Assembly: GCA_947626895.1 (NCBI GenBank)
Contig: CANQTY010000005.1
Coordinates: forward strand, 1-51,224
DNA length: 51,224 bases
Direction of reading: 5' to 3'
Source of the DNA: an uncultured Bacilli bacterium
GTDB lineage: Bacteria > Bacillota_I > Bacilli_A > RFN20 > CAG-449
Position 1 is the first letter of the stretch; every line of letters begins with the position of its first letter. Of the stretch, positions 44,027 through 51,224 are shown piece by piece. The notes beneath the pieces are model-generated. The model had not been told where the DNA came from, made no database searches, and saw only the letters and a list, made by a program, of their open reading frames with translations. The translations under genes and the position numbers were made by a program.

Positions 44027-46593
44027 TGGCAAAGAAAAAAGATGTTAAAGAAGAAATGATTGAAGAAGTCATTTTAGAAAACGATATTGAAGAAGTCATG
44101 TCTCAAGGCTTTGGGCGTTATTCTAAATACGTTTTACAAGAAAGAGCAGTCCCTGATGTCCGTGATGGACTTAAACCTGTACAAAGACGTATTTTGTATA
44201 CAATGTATTTAGAAGGGAATTTTTCGAGTAAACCAACAAGAAAATGTGCGCGTACCGTAGGCGCGGTCATTGGTCGATTCCATCCTCATGGGGATGCATC
44301 GGTCTATGAAGCTATGGTACGTTTATCTCAAGATTGGAAGATGCGTGTTCCTTTAATTGATTTCCAAGGAAATAATGGCTCAATTGATGGGGATGGCGCG
44401 GCAGCTTATCGATATACTGAAGCGCGCCTTTCCGAAATCACGGATCAAATGATTCTTGACTTAAATAAAAATACCGTAGATATGGAATTAAACTTTGATG
44501 ATCAAGAATTAGAACCTGTGGTATTGCCCTCAAGATTTCCCAATTTATTAGTCAATGGTTCTCAAGGAATTGCAATGGGTGCCTCAACGGATATTCCCCC
44601 GCATAATCTTGGCGAGGTAATCGATGCGACCATCTATCGTATTCATCATAAAAATGCCACCACTCAAGATTTAATGCAATTTATTTTAGGCCCAGATTTT
44701 CCAACTGGTGGAGTTATTTTAAATGTTGATGAACTCCCATCAATTTATGAAAAAGGCAAGGGATTAATTCGCTTGATGGCAAAAACATCTTTAAGAGAAT
44801 TAAAAGATTGTAACCAGATTGTTATCTCTGAAATCCCTTATGGAGTGAATAAATCAGAACTTGTGAATGACATCGATAAATGTCGTTTCCAAAATAACTT
44901 AAATGCCATTCTAGAAGTTCGTGATGAAACCGATAAAGATGGATTATCCATTGTCATTGATGTGAAAAAAGACGCGGATATTGAAAATATTCGTAAGTTT
45001 ATTATTTCGAAAGGTGTTTTAACTCAATCGATTAAGTTTAATATGTTAGTTATCGATCATAATCGCCCAAGAACTTTAGGATTATTAGATACCATTGATT
45101 GTTATATTGAGCATCAAATCGATGTGATTACAAGAAGATCAAATTTTGATTTAGAAAAAGCCAAAAATCGTTTACATATCGTCGATGGATTAATCAAGAT
45201 GGTTTCCATGATTGATACAGTGGTACATTTAATAAGATCTTCAAAAGACCGCCAGGAATCCAAAGCTAGATTAATAAGCGAATGTGGATTTAGTGAGGCT
45301 CAAGGGGATGCTATTTTAGCTTTACAACTTTATAGATTATCTAATACTGATGTAACTACTTTAGAAAAAGAAGCAGAAACGCTTCGTAAAACCATCCATG
45401 ATTTAGAAGAACTTTTATCCTCACCGACCTTGATGAATAAATTAATTGCTCATGACTTAACAGAAATTAAAAATAAATTCGCAGATGCAAGAAGAACTTC
45501 TTTCCAACAAGAAGATTTAGATTTATCCGTGGATAAGCGTTCTTTAGTGACAAAAGAAGAAACCGTCGTTGTCTTTACTCGCGATGGTTACTTTAAAAGA
45601 TGTCAAGTTCGTTCTTATAATTCCTCTTTAGGAAGTGAAACAGGAATTAAACAAGGAGATGTCATCAAAGGGGTCATTAAGTGTTATACAACAGACTATT
45701 TATTAGCTTTTACTTCTTTAGGAAATTATTTATTTATCCCTGTTTATCTTCTTTTTGATACAAAATGGAAAGAAGAAGGAAAACATATTAATGAAATTTC
45801 TAGCATCTCTGGGAATGAAAAGATCGTTTCAGGCATTGTTGTCTCAGATTTTAAAGAAGGAATTCAAGTGGTAATGGTATCAAAACTTGGTCAAGTAAAA
45901 CGTTCTTTACTTAAAGAATTTGAAGTTACTCGTTTTTCTCGACCTATCCGTTGCTTCCAATTAAGTAGTGATGATTCTTTAATCAGTGCAAAAATTTCTC
46001 ATGGAAATGATGATATTCTCATCTTAACAAGCTCAGGCCAAGCTTCTTTATATAATGAAAATGAAGTATCTTCTGTTTCTTTAAGAGCTAAAGGTGTAAA
46101 AGCCATCAGCTTTGGAAAAGAAAAAGCCACGATCGTGGATAGTTATGTTTTAGAACCCAATGAAAATTATCGTCTTCTATTATTAACTCATCATCATGCA
46201 ATCCGTCTTGTGGATGTAAAAAATATCATTCATACCGCGCGTCTTGGTATGAAAACTCCCTTATTTAAAACCTTTAAAAGCGATTTACAATATTTAGTCG
46301 CTTCAAGATTAATTAAGAAAGGGGAAGAAGTTAGTAAAATTACGGCGATATTTAAAAATCATCAATCGAGTGAAATTGATTTAACCGATGTCAAGATTCA
46401 ACCTCTAGATGCTTATCTTAAAAAGAATTTAAATTTTGAAATTCAAGCTGATATAGAAGATATGCATCAATATGATGTACCGAGTGTTAATATGGATACA
46501 AGAGTAGAAATACCCCAAAAGGTGGAAACAATTAAACCTGAAAAAGAAGACGTAGAACAATTATCATTATTTGACTATATCGATGATGATTAA
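44026..46593 (+). CDS. parC: DNA topoisomerase IV subunit A
   Basis: An 855-residue breakage-reunion subunit. The active-site Tyr130 is in AAAYRYTEARL, and DFQGNNGSIDGDG is the ParC form of the motif (GyrA has GNFGS). The quinolone-determining segment reads HPHGDASVYEAMVRLSQDW. Ala91 replaces the usual Ser of Gram-positive ParC (Ser80 in Staphylococcus), and Glu95 is kept. A C-terminal beta-pinwheel follows from about residue 510, ending in a ParC-like acidic tail. TAATG overlap with parE and AAAGGAGG confirm the start. Confidence 0.94.
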   Translation: MAKKKDVKEEMIEEVILENDIEEVMSQGFGRYSKYVLQERAVPDVRDGLKPVQRRILYTMYLEGNFSSKPTRKCARTVGAVIGRFHPHGDASVYEAMVRLSQDWKMRVPLIDFQGNNGSIDGDGAAAYRYTEARLSEITDQMILDLNKNTVDMELNFDDQELEPVVLPSRFPNLLVNGSQGIAMGASTDIPPHNLGEVIDATIYRIHHKNATTQDLMQFILGPDFPTGGVILNVDELPSIYEKGKGLIRLMAKTSLRELKDCNQIVISEIPYGVNKSELVNDIDKCRFQNNLNAILEVRDETDKDGLSIVIDVKKDADIENIRKFIISKGVLTQSIKFNMLVIDHNRPRTLGLLDTIDCYIEHQIDVITRRSNFDLEKAKNRLHIVDGLIKMVSMIDTVVHLIRSSKDRQESKARLISECGFSEAQGDAILALQLYRLSNTDVTTLEKEAETLRKTIHDLEELLSSPTLMNKLIAHDLTEIKNKFADARRTSFQQEDLDLSVDKRSLVTKEETVVVFTRDGYFKRCQVRSYNSSLGSETGIKQGDVIKGVIKCYTTDYLLAFTSLGNYLFIPVYLLFDTKWKEEGKHINEISSISGNEKIVSGIVVSDFKEGIQVVMVSKLGQVKRSLLKEFEVTRFSRPIRCFQLSSDDSLISAKISHGNDDILILTSSGQASLYNENEVSSVSLRAKGVKAISFGKEKATIVDSYVLEPNENYRLLLLTHHHAIRLVDVKNIIHTARLGMKTPLFKTFKSDLQYLVASRLIKKGEEVSKITAIFKNHQSSEIDLTDVKIQPLDAYLKKNLNFEIQADIEDMHQYDVPSVNMDTRVEIPQKVETIKPEKEDVEQLSLFDYIDDD

Positions 46594-46600
46594 TTATATA
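46571..46600 (+). promoter_or_regulatory. Candidate promoter of the duplicated unknown gene
   Basis: -35 TTGACT (46571-46576) inside the end of parC, 18 bases, -10 TATATA (46595-46600). AAGGAGAT follows. Confidence 0.42.
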
Positions 46601-46621
46601 TAATATAAGGAGATTTAAACT

Positions 46622-47170
46622 ATGAATGAATGGACAGTAAATGATTTTTATAACTTTGATAAAACTTATATCAAAGTGCTTAATTTAGCTCGTAAGCATG
46701 ATTATGATTGCGTATCATATGCATTTAGTTTTGCAAATTCTTCTGAAATAAGTGAATTATCTTATGATAGTGGCTCAAGATTACGTACTGCAATTAATTC
46801 ATATGACTATAATACGATTTATAATGCATTTGTAAGAGAAAAAGATTATTTATATAAAATATATATAGATAAAGTAAAAAATGCTCAAAAATATCGTTGG
46901 AGTCGTGAGCGATTTAATGAATTTGTTGCCCTTTCTGCAAGAATTAGAGAAATGGCAAGAAAACATAATCCTGAATGTTTCTATGAAGCTTATCATATGG
47001 CATATGAGCAAATGATGGAAATCGCTGATGATGGAGCGTTCAAATTAATTGATGCTATCGAAAAATATAAAAGCTCACAAGATTATAATAGCTTTATTTC
47101 CGTGCTTGAAGAATCTTGTGGTTATTGCTTTAAAGTATTCAATTACGTATTTGGTTACATTGTACTTTAA
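46622..47170 (+). CDS. Internally duplicated protein of unknown function
   Basis: The protein has 182 residues and no signal peptide or span. It is two related halves. First: LARKHDYDCVSYAFSFA (near 22), then DSGSRLRTAINSYDYNTIYNAF and a closing KIYIDKV. Second: MARKHNPECFYEAYHMAY (near 112), then DDGAFKLIDAIEKYKSSQDY and a closing KVFNYV. The halves share the ARKH start, the D(S/D)G and the DYN(T/S) stretch, and end in similar hydrophobic helices. No family recognised. AAGGAGAT lies seven bases ahead of the ATG, and a good terminator follows. Confidence 0.75.
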   Translation: MNEWTVNDFYNFDKTYIKVLNLARKHDYDCVSYAFSFANSSEISELSYDSGSRLRTAINSYDYNTIYNAFVREKDYLYKIYIDKVKNAQKYRWSRERFNEFVALSARIREMARKHNPECFYEAYHMAYEQMMEIADDGAFKLIDAIEKYKSSQDYNSFISVLEESCGYCFKVFNYVFGYIVL

Positions 47171-47207
47171 ATTAAAATCATTAGTTAATTCTATAAATGG
47201 AATCTAC

Positions 47208-47232
47208 AAAGTCCTATTCATAGGGCTTTTTT
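47208..47232 (+). terminator. Terminator of the duplicated unknown gene
   Basis: Stem AAAGTCCTA/TAGGGCTTT (one wobble), loop TTCA, followed by a T run to 47232. Confidence 0.82.
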
Positions 47233-47451
47233 AGAATTTATTAATAAAAGTTCTATAATAAAATCTATATATAGACTTTCTTTTTAATTGTGCTTTTTCG
47301 TTTAAATTTCAATAAATTTGAAGAATTATTTATTAAAGTTAAAATTTAAAATAAATTAAAAAATATGGCTGAATATAGGTAATTTAATAAAATTATAAAT
47401 AGAATAATTATCCTTAAAACATTCTATTTTTTAACAAAATTAAAAAATACC

Positions 47452-47481
47452 TTTACTTTTACCCTTGTAAGGGGTTACAAT
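47452..47481 (+). promoter_or_regulatory. Promoter of the glycerophosphodiesterase gene
   Basis: -35 TTTACT (47452-47457), 18 bases, -10 TACAAT (47476-47481). The spacer contains ACCCTT-GT-AAGGGG, a small inverted repeat. Confidence 0.5.
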
Positions 47482-47509
47482 TTAAATAAAGAAGAAAGGA
47501 TCCTTCACG

Positions 47510-50194
47510 ATGATTAATTTTGGAATAAAAATGATGGCAGTTCTATGTACATCATTTTCCTGTTACATGGGAACATTACCTAAACAACCCTTAAATTTAG
47601 CAACAAACGAAAATGAAGTAATTTATGAATCATTTAGCTCATTTCCAGAAGATTGGATTTTATATGATAAAGCAGATATAGCTTATACTACGTCAAGAGT
47701 AGAAAATAATGAAGTTGTAATATCACATACTTACAATGATAAAGTTGAGGGTGAAAGCGCAAGAGCTCATCTATATTATGGCTCTTTTTATAAAATAGAA
47801 GGATTGGAAACATATGAAGACTTTACTTTTACAATGGATTTTAAAATTGATTCATATTTAAATGAATCTAGATTTGTAGGTGTAGCATACCATACAAATG
47901 AAGTTAATGATTATCTAAATGGATTATTCATGAATTATCGTATGAATGGTCAATCTGCTTCTTCTGTAATTTATTCTAATGGATCATTTAAAGATGATTC
48001 TGCTAAACAGGGACCATCCTTATTATCTGATGGAGAATATCATCAATTAACGATTACTATGGAAGGAAATACAGTAAAACATTATATGGATACTCATCTT
48101 GTAACACAATATGATGCATCTACAAAATATACTAATAATCTTCTGGGTAGTAGTTTTCCTAAAACTGGAGGATTTGCTATTTTAGCAAATAAATGTACAA
48201 TGAGAATTAAAAAGATTAGAATTACCCCGAATGCAGAGAAAGTCGAGGAAAAAGAAGAAGAAAAAGAAATTGATTTAGATGAGCAATTAGTAAAAACATA
48301 TCAATATGATAAAAAGAATTTGATTAACTTTCCTACCGTGGTTAGTAAAGTTGAATCAAGTGAAGATTTAGAAACACTAAAGAATAATGTTATGAAACCA
48401 TCCAATGTCATCTTAAGAATGAATAAAGATCAAAATATTGTTGATAAAGAAGATAATGTCATCGCTTCTTTTGAAAGTATATATCTTGATGTCTTAAAAA
48501 AAGATATGATTCCTGTCGTTGAAGTTGAAGAAGAATCTGAAGCAATTGCATTAATAAGTTTTTTAAATAATAAACATCATATTTTAGATATGGCAGTTTA
48601 TTCTAAACGCGATTATTTAGTGCAAAAAGTAAGGCAAGGTTTTCCTAAAATAAGAGGAATTATTTCTTATGAAGATCAACCTGTAACCATGGGTTTAGTT
48701 GTAAGAAATTCAAATGAAAATCTTGCGAATGTTGCAGTTTTATCTAAATCTCAAGCAAATCAAGAAAATATTAATTATATTCAGGCTCGATTTAAAACTG
48801 TTTGGGTACAACTTGATGATAATGATTCAGATTTAACAATAGCTAACATGATTAATAGTTCTTGTTATGGACTAATTTCTCATGATTATCAGCATATTTA
48901 TAATGTATTTGATACATATGAGGAAAATAGTTATATTCATCCTGTGTTTAATGCGGGGCATCGAGGATTACCAAATAGTTGTAACGAAAATTCAGTTTCA
49001 GGTGTTAAGGCGGCAATGAAAGCAGGAGCAACGCATCTAGAATTAGATTGTTATCTAACGAAAGATAATCGAGTTGTTATGATGCATAATCGTAATATTG
49101 AAGGTGCCACTAATGGGACAGGGAATGTCGATTCATTTACTTTAGATGAGTTAAGACAATATAAATTGGATAAATTTGGACTAGAAGAAATTCCCACCTT
49201 AGAGGATATTTTTGATGCCATGAAAGAAAAAGAAGATGTGGTTTTAATCTTAGAATTTAAAAGTTTTGATGATGTACAAAATCCTATAAGAATAAGCGAT
49301 ACAGTGCAATGTGTAAAACAAATTATTGATAACTATAAGTTTCAAGATCGTGTGATATTTATTTCCTTTAATATAGATTTTATAGATGTGATAAGAAGTT
49401 TAATGCCTAATATGTCTGTCGCGTATTTAAACTCGAATCGATATATAGGAAATACCTTAAATGAGGAAGCTTATGCACCATTATTAACAACGATGTGTGA
49501 ACATAGTATGATTTATGATTTTGATTATACAAATAAAAAAATTAAAATAACAAAAGAATTTAACGAGCAATTCTTAAGAGATCGAGGCTCAATCGGTTGG
49601 TATTGGACATTTGAAAATACATCATCTTTAGAAAATAATGTTCCAAATAATGGTTATTTAGGAGTTACAACCGATTGTCCTGATTATTATAGTAATTATG
49701 TTAAATACGTAAAAGGTATAGAAGTTAGTTTAGAAAGTGGCGCTACAATAGGCGTTAATAGTCCTATAAAATTAAAAGTAGAAAAATATAATGGAACAGA
49801 AGAAGATGTTGAAGGAAAAGTCTTTAAATTAGAAGATCAAGGCGATTATTATGATGTTATTGCTTCTTATACAGTAAGACAAAATAATAAAGATTATATT
49901 TATTACACTCAAGTGTTTAAAATACATAAATATAAAGAAGCAGTGAATCCAGGTGGCTCTACAAGTAGTAGTCAATCTTCACAAGTAACATCAAGTGAAA
50001 CAAGCTCTAGTGCTTCTAGTTCAATAACTTCCTTTAACAGTAATTCACATACGAGTATGGATTCAACAGCAAATTCTCAAGATGGAGGAAATGAAAATAA
50101 TGTCGTTCCTATAGTCGTTGGAGTCAGTGCAGGCGTTGGTGTTAGTGCTCTTGCAATTATTCTTGCAATTTTAAAAGCTAAAAAGAAAATCTAA
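47510..50194 (+). CDS. Multidomain surface glycerophosphodiester phosphodiesterase
   Basis: A protein of 894 residues with a signal peptide (about 1-35). A lectin-like (LamG/DUF1080-type) beta domain covers roughly 35-245. A segment at 260-475 alternates strands and helices like a TIM barrel but lacks GDPD catalytic residues. The catalytic GDPD domain is about 478-730: NAGHRG (His-Arg) near 482, LELDCY (Glu/Asp) near 510 and MHNRNIEG (His) near 525. A Ser-rich stalk and a C-terminal span (about 864-888) with a basic end follow, so it is anchored to the cell surface. It should hydrolyse glycerophosphodiesters or polyglycerol-phosphate. Confidence 0.85.
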   Translation: MINFGIKMMAVLCTSFSCYMGTLPKQPLNLATNENEVIYESFSSFPEDWILYDKADIAYTTSRVENNEVVISHTYNDKVEGESARAHLYYGSFYKIEGLETYEDFTFTMDFKIDSYLNESRFVGVAYHTNEVNDYLNGLFMNYRMNGQSASSVIYSNGSFKDDSAKQGPSLLSDGEYHQLTITMEGNTVKHYMDTHLVTQYDASTKYTNNLLGSSFPKTGGFAILANKCTMRIKKIRITPNAEKVEEKEEEKEIDLDEQLVKTYQYDKKNLINFPTVVSKVESSEDLETLKNNVMKPSNVILRMNKDQNIVDKEDNVIASFESIYLDVLKKDMIPVVEVEEESEAIALISFLNNKHHILDMAVYSKRDYLVQKVRQGFPKIRGIISYEDQPVTMGLVVRNSNENLANVAVLSKSQANQENINYIQARFKTVWVQLDDNDSDLTIANMINSSCYGLISHDYQHIYNVFDTYEENSYIHPVFNAGHRGLPNSCNENSVSGVKAAMKAGATHLELDCYLTKDNRVVMMHNRNIEGATNGTGNVDSFTLDELRQYKLDKFGLEEIPTLEDIFDAMKEKEDVVLILEFKSFDDVQNPIRISDTVQCVKQIIDNYKFQDRVIFISFNIDFIDVIRSLMPNMSVAYLNSNRYIGNTLNEEAYAPLLTTMCEHSMIYDFDYTNKKIKITKEFNEQFLRDRGSIGWYWTFENTSSLENNVPNNGYLGVTTDCPDYYSNYVKYVKGIEVSLESGATIGVNSPIKLKVEKYNGTEEDVEGKVFKLEDQGDYYDVIASYTVRQNNKDYIYYTQVFKIHKYKEAVNPGGSTSSSQSSQVTSSETSSSASSSITSFNSNSHTSMDSTANSQDGGNENNVVPIVVGVSAGVGVSALAIILAILKAKKKI

Positions 50195-50212
50195 TTTCTA
50201 AATCACTAATTT

Positions 50213-50259
50213 AAAAAGAGTTAATTTTCTCATATTTAAGGGGAAACCAGCTCTTTTTT
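50213..50259 (+). terminator. Terminator of the glycerophosphodiesterase gene
   Basis: Outer stem AAAAAGAG/CTCTTTTT with a 30-base interior that can form a second stem (TTTTCT/GGGGAA). T run at 50254-50259. Confidence 0.7.
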
Positions 50260-50315
50260 GCTTTAAACAATCTTTAAATAAAGATAGAGATGGCTTTAAC
50301 TTATTTTCATTTTTA

Positions 50316-50344
50316 TTGTTCAATTAAGTAAATTATGTTATTAT
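50316..50344 (+). promoter_or_regulatory. Promoter of the AbiEi-like gene
   Basis: -35 TTGTTC (50316-50321), 17 bases, extended -10 TGT-TATTAT (hexamer 50339-50344), 61 bases ahead of the ATG. Confidence 0.6.
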
Positions 50345-50405
50345 CTTTTCGTAAAAATTATTATTTTTTACTCAAAGAAAACAACATAAAAAGGAGAATT
50401 GTTTT

Positions 50406-51062
50406 ATGACTATCACCGAATGTATTGATGAATTTGTAAATACAAAAGAAGTAATGAGTCCAATTTTCACTAATGATGTTTATAAATATGTTCAATCTAA
50501 AATAAAAGATGTAAAAAAATCTACAGTGAATATGAGTCTAAGACGATATGAAAAGAAACATCCTTATTTTTTGCGTTATCAAAAAGGCATTTATTATAAG
50601 ACTGCCGATTCAATATTCGGAGGATTAGTACCTATTAATTACAAAGCTATTATGTTTAGAAAGTATTTAGGCACTCAAGATAATATAATTGGTTATGAAA
50701 CTGGCGCATCGCTAATAAATCAACTTGGTTTATCAACTCAAGTTCCTCGTTGTACTTTTATCGCATCGAATAAGACTCGTTATGAACACGATGTTCCTAA
50801 TGCTTTTATTCATTTAGTAAAACCTGTAATTAAAATTACTAATGAAAATGTAAGATATTTACAATTTTTAGATTTACTATCTAAAGAAAATCGATGGCTT
50901 ATTGAAGTTCCATATTATCTAAGAATTTTTAAAGAATTTATTCGTACTTATCATTTAACTTTTAAAAAGCTTTGTTGGTATGCTCAATTTTATAGACAAG
51001 TTGAAATCTATGAAGGTCTTGCAGAATTAGTTGATATGAAAAGTTCTAAAAAAACTTCCTAA
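50406..51062 (+). CDS. AbiEi-like (DUF6088-type) antitoxin/regulator
   Basis: The protein has 218 residues. An N-terminal winged-helix-like part (about 1-60) is followed by YQKGIYYKTADSIFGGLVPI and IGYETGASLINQLGLSTQVP, the pattern of DUF6088/AbiEi proteins, the antitoxin half of type IV AbiE systems. The usual partner, an AbiEii nucleotidyltransferase, is not in the 162 bases that remain. A terminator at 51097 separates this gene from whatever follows. It is therefore either a solitary member or its partner has its own promoter (51201-51209). AAAAGGAG precedes the ATG. Housekeeping regulator is the main alternative. Confidence 0.65.
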   Translation: MTITECIDEFVNTKEVMSPIFTNDVYKYVQSKIKDVKKSTVNMSLRRYEKKHPYFLRYQKGIYYKTADSIFGGLVPINYKAIMFRKYLGTQDNIIGYETGASLINQLGLSTQVPRCTFIASNKTRYEHDVPNAFIHLVKPVIKITNENVRYLQFLDLLSKENRWLIEVPYYLRIFKEFIRTYHLTFKKLCWYAQFYRQVEIYEGLAELVDMKSSKKTS

Positions 51063-51096
51063 ACAACCTGTTTTTAGCTAATTTTAAATAAATATG

Positions 51097-51130
51097 AAGG
51101 TCATTTGAATAATATACAAATGATCTTTTT
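51097..51130 (+). terminator. Terminator of the AbiEi-like gene
   Basis: An 11-base stem AAGGTCATTTG/CAAATGATCTT with one G-T pair, loop of nine bases, then a T run. Confidence 0.82.
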
Positions 51131-51200
51131 AAAAAGTTTTTAAAGTTTTTCAATAGTTCTTTGCACAGTGTTGTTTTTTCTAGTATAGGAAATTAAAAAT

Positions 51201-51209
51201 TGTTATAAT
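51201..51209 (+). promoter_or_regulatory. Promoter of a gene beyond the right edge
   Basis: Extended -10 TGT-TATAAT (hexamer 51204-51209), with AGAAAGGAT as ribosome binding site at the last bases (51216-51224). The coding start must lie just beyond the window. Confidence 0.6.
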
Positions 51210-51224
51210 AACCACAGAAAGGAT

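Larger units (their letters stand above)
47171..47509. other. Intergenic region
   Basis: An AT-rich stretch of about 340 bases without a gene. It holds the terminator at 47208-47232 and the promoter at 47452-47481. Between them I see only A/T-rich sequence with no clear repeat or ribosome binding site. Confidence 0.6.

Noticed and set aside
42077-46593. gyrB-gyrA pair
   Set aside because: The subunit A has the GNNGSIDGD form typical of ParC and an acidic tail. The pair was therefore called topoisomerase IV.

Overview
The window is AT-rich DNA with tightly packed genes, strong AGGAGG-type ribosome binding sites, occasional TTG/GTG starts, TGA used as stop and many extended -10 promoters (TGnTATAAT-like). 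Together with Spx, long-form Hpf, PgcA, PlsY, a Bacillus-type SpeA and a CwlJ-like cortex hydrolase, this points to a low-GC Bacillota chromosome. A gut-type anaerobe of the Erysipelotrichia/RF39-like Bacilli is my inference. No rRNA, tRNA, transposase, prophage or CRISPR array was recognised.

Layout. 0-1 kb: start of a pyridoxine-kinase-like gene, spx and a small membrane gene, all minus strand, then a Cof-type HAD phosphatase (plus). 1.8-7.2 kb: a minus-strand operon chained by ATGA or TAATG overlaps: RluC/D-type pseudouridine synthase, three unknown proteins (two membrane, one soluble), phosphoglucomutase and a zinc-ribbon membrane protein. 7.3-9 kb: proS. 9.1-10.6 kb (plus): GtrA and a NYN-domain protein. 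10.6-15.8 kb (minus): a HAD/unknown/unknown operon, a degenerate aspartokinase, an ApbE lipoprotein and hpf. 16-18.4 kb: a flavin-reductase-like protein (plus) and two paralogous lipoproteins (minus). 18.5-22.3 kb: small HTH-like gene, metK, speA, speB, which make SAM, agmatine and putrescine. 22.4-27 kb: hpt, purB, purA and a FAD oxidoreductase, covering purine salvage and IMP to AMP. 27-32.4 kb: an Rnf cluster in the order C-D-G-E-A-x-B. 32.5-38.3 kb: Wzz-like protein, priA, gmk and two unknown membrane genes. 38.4-39.4 kb (plus): TetR regulator and cwlJ. 39.8-41.9 kb (minus): O-antigen ligase/polymerase-like gene and plsY. From 42 kb everything runs plus: parE, parC, an internally duplicated unknown protein, a multidomain surface glycerophosphodiesterase and an AbiEi-like (DUF6088-type) protein.

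The most interesting part is the Rnf cluster. RnfB is cut down to its membrane anchor and first [4Fe-4S] motif, without the usual two-cluster ferredoxin domain. A 63-residue single-span protein with four cysteines sits between rnfA and rnfB. RnfD carries a C-terminal extension that looks like a second RnfG-type FMN-binding domain ending in a CGAT motif. The ApbE lipoprotein at 14-15 kb could supply the covalent FMN. The cluster as a whole suggests a rewired Rnf with up to three flavinylation sites and an altered electron entry.

Regulatory structure is also unusually legible: a hairpin that hides the metK ribosome binding site, a perfect 25-bp palindrome at the hpf start site, paired TetR operators one promoter-spacer apart, and an inverted repeat inside the wzz promoter.
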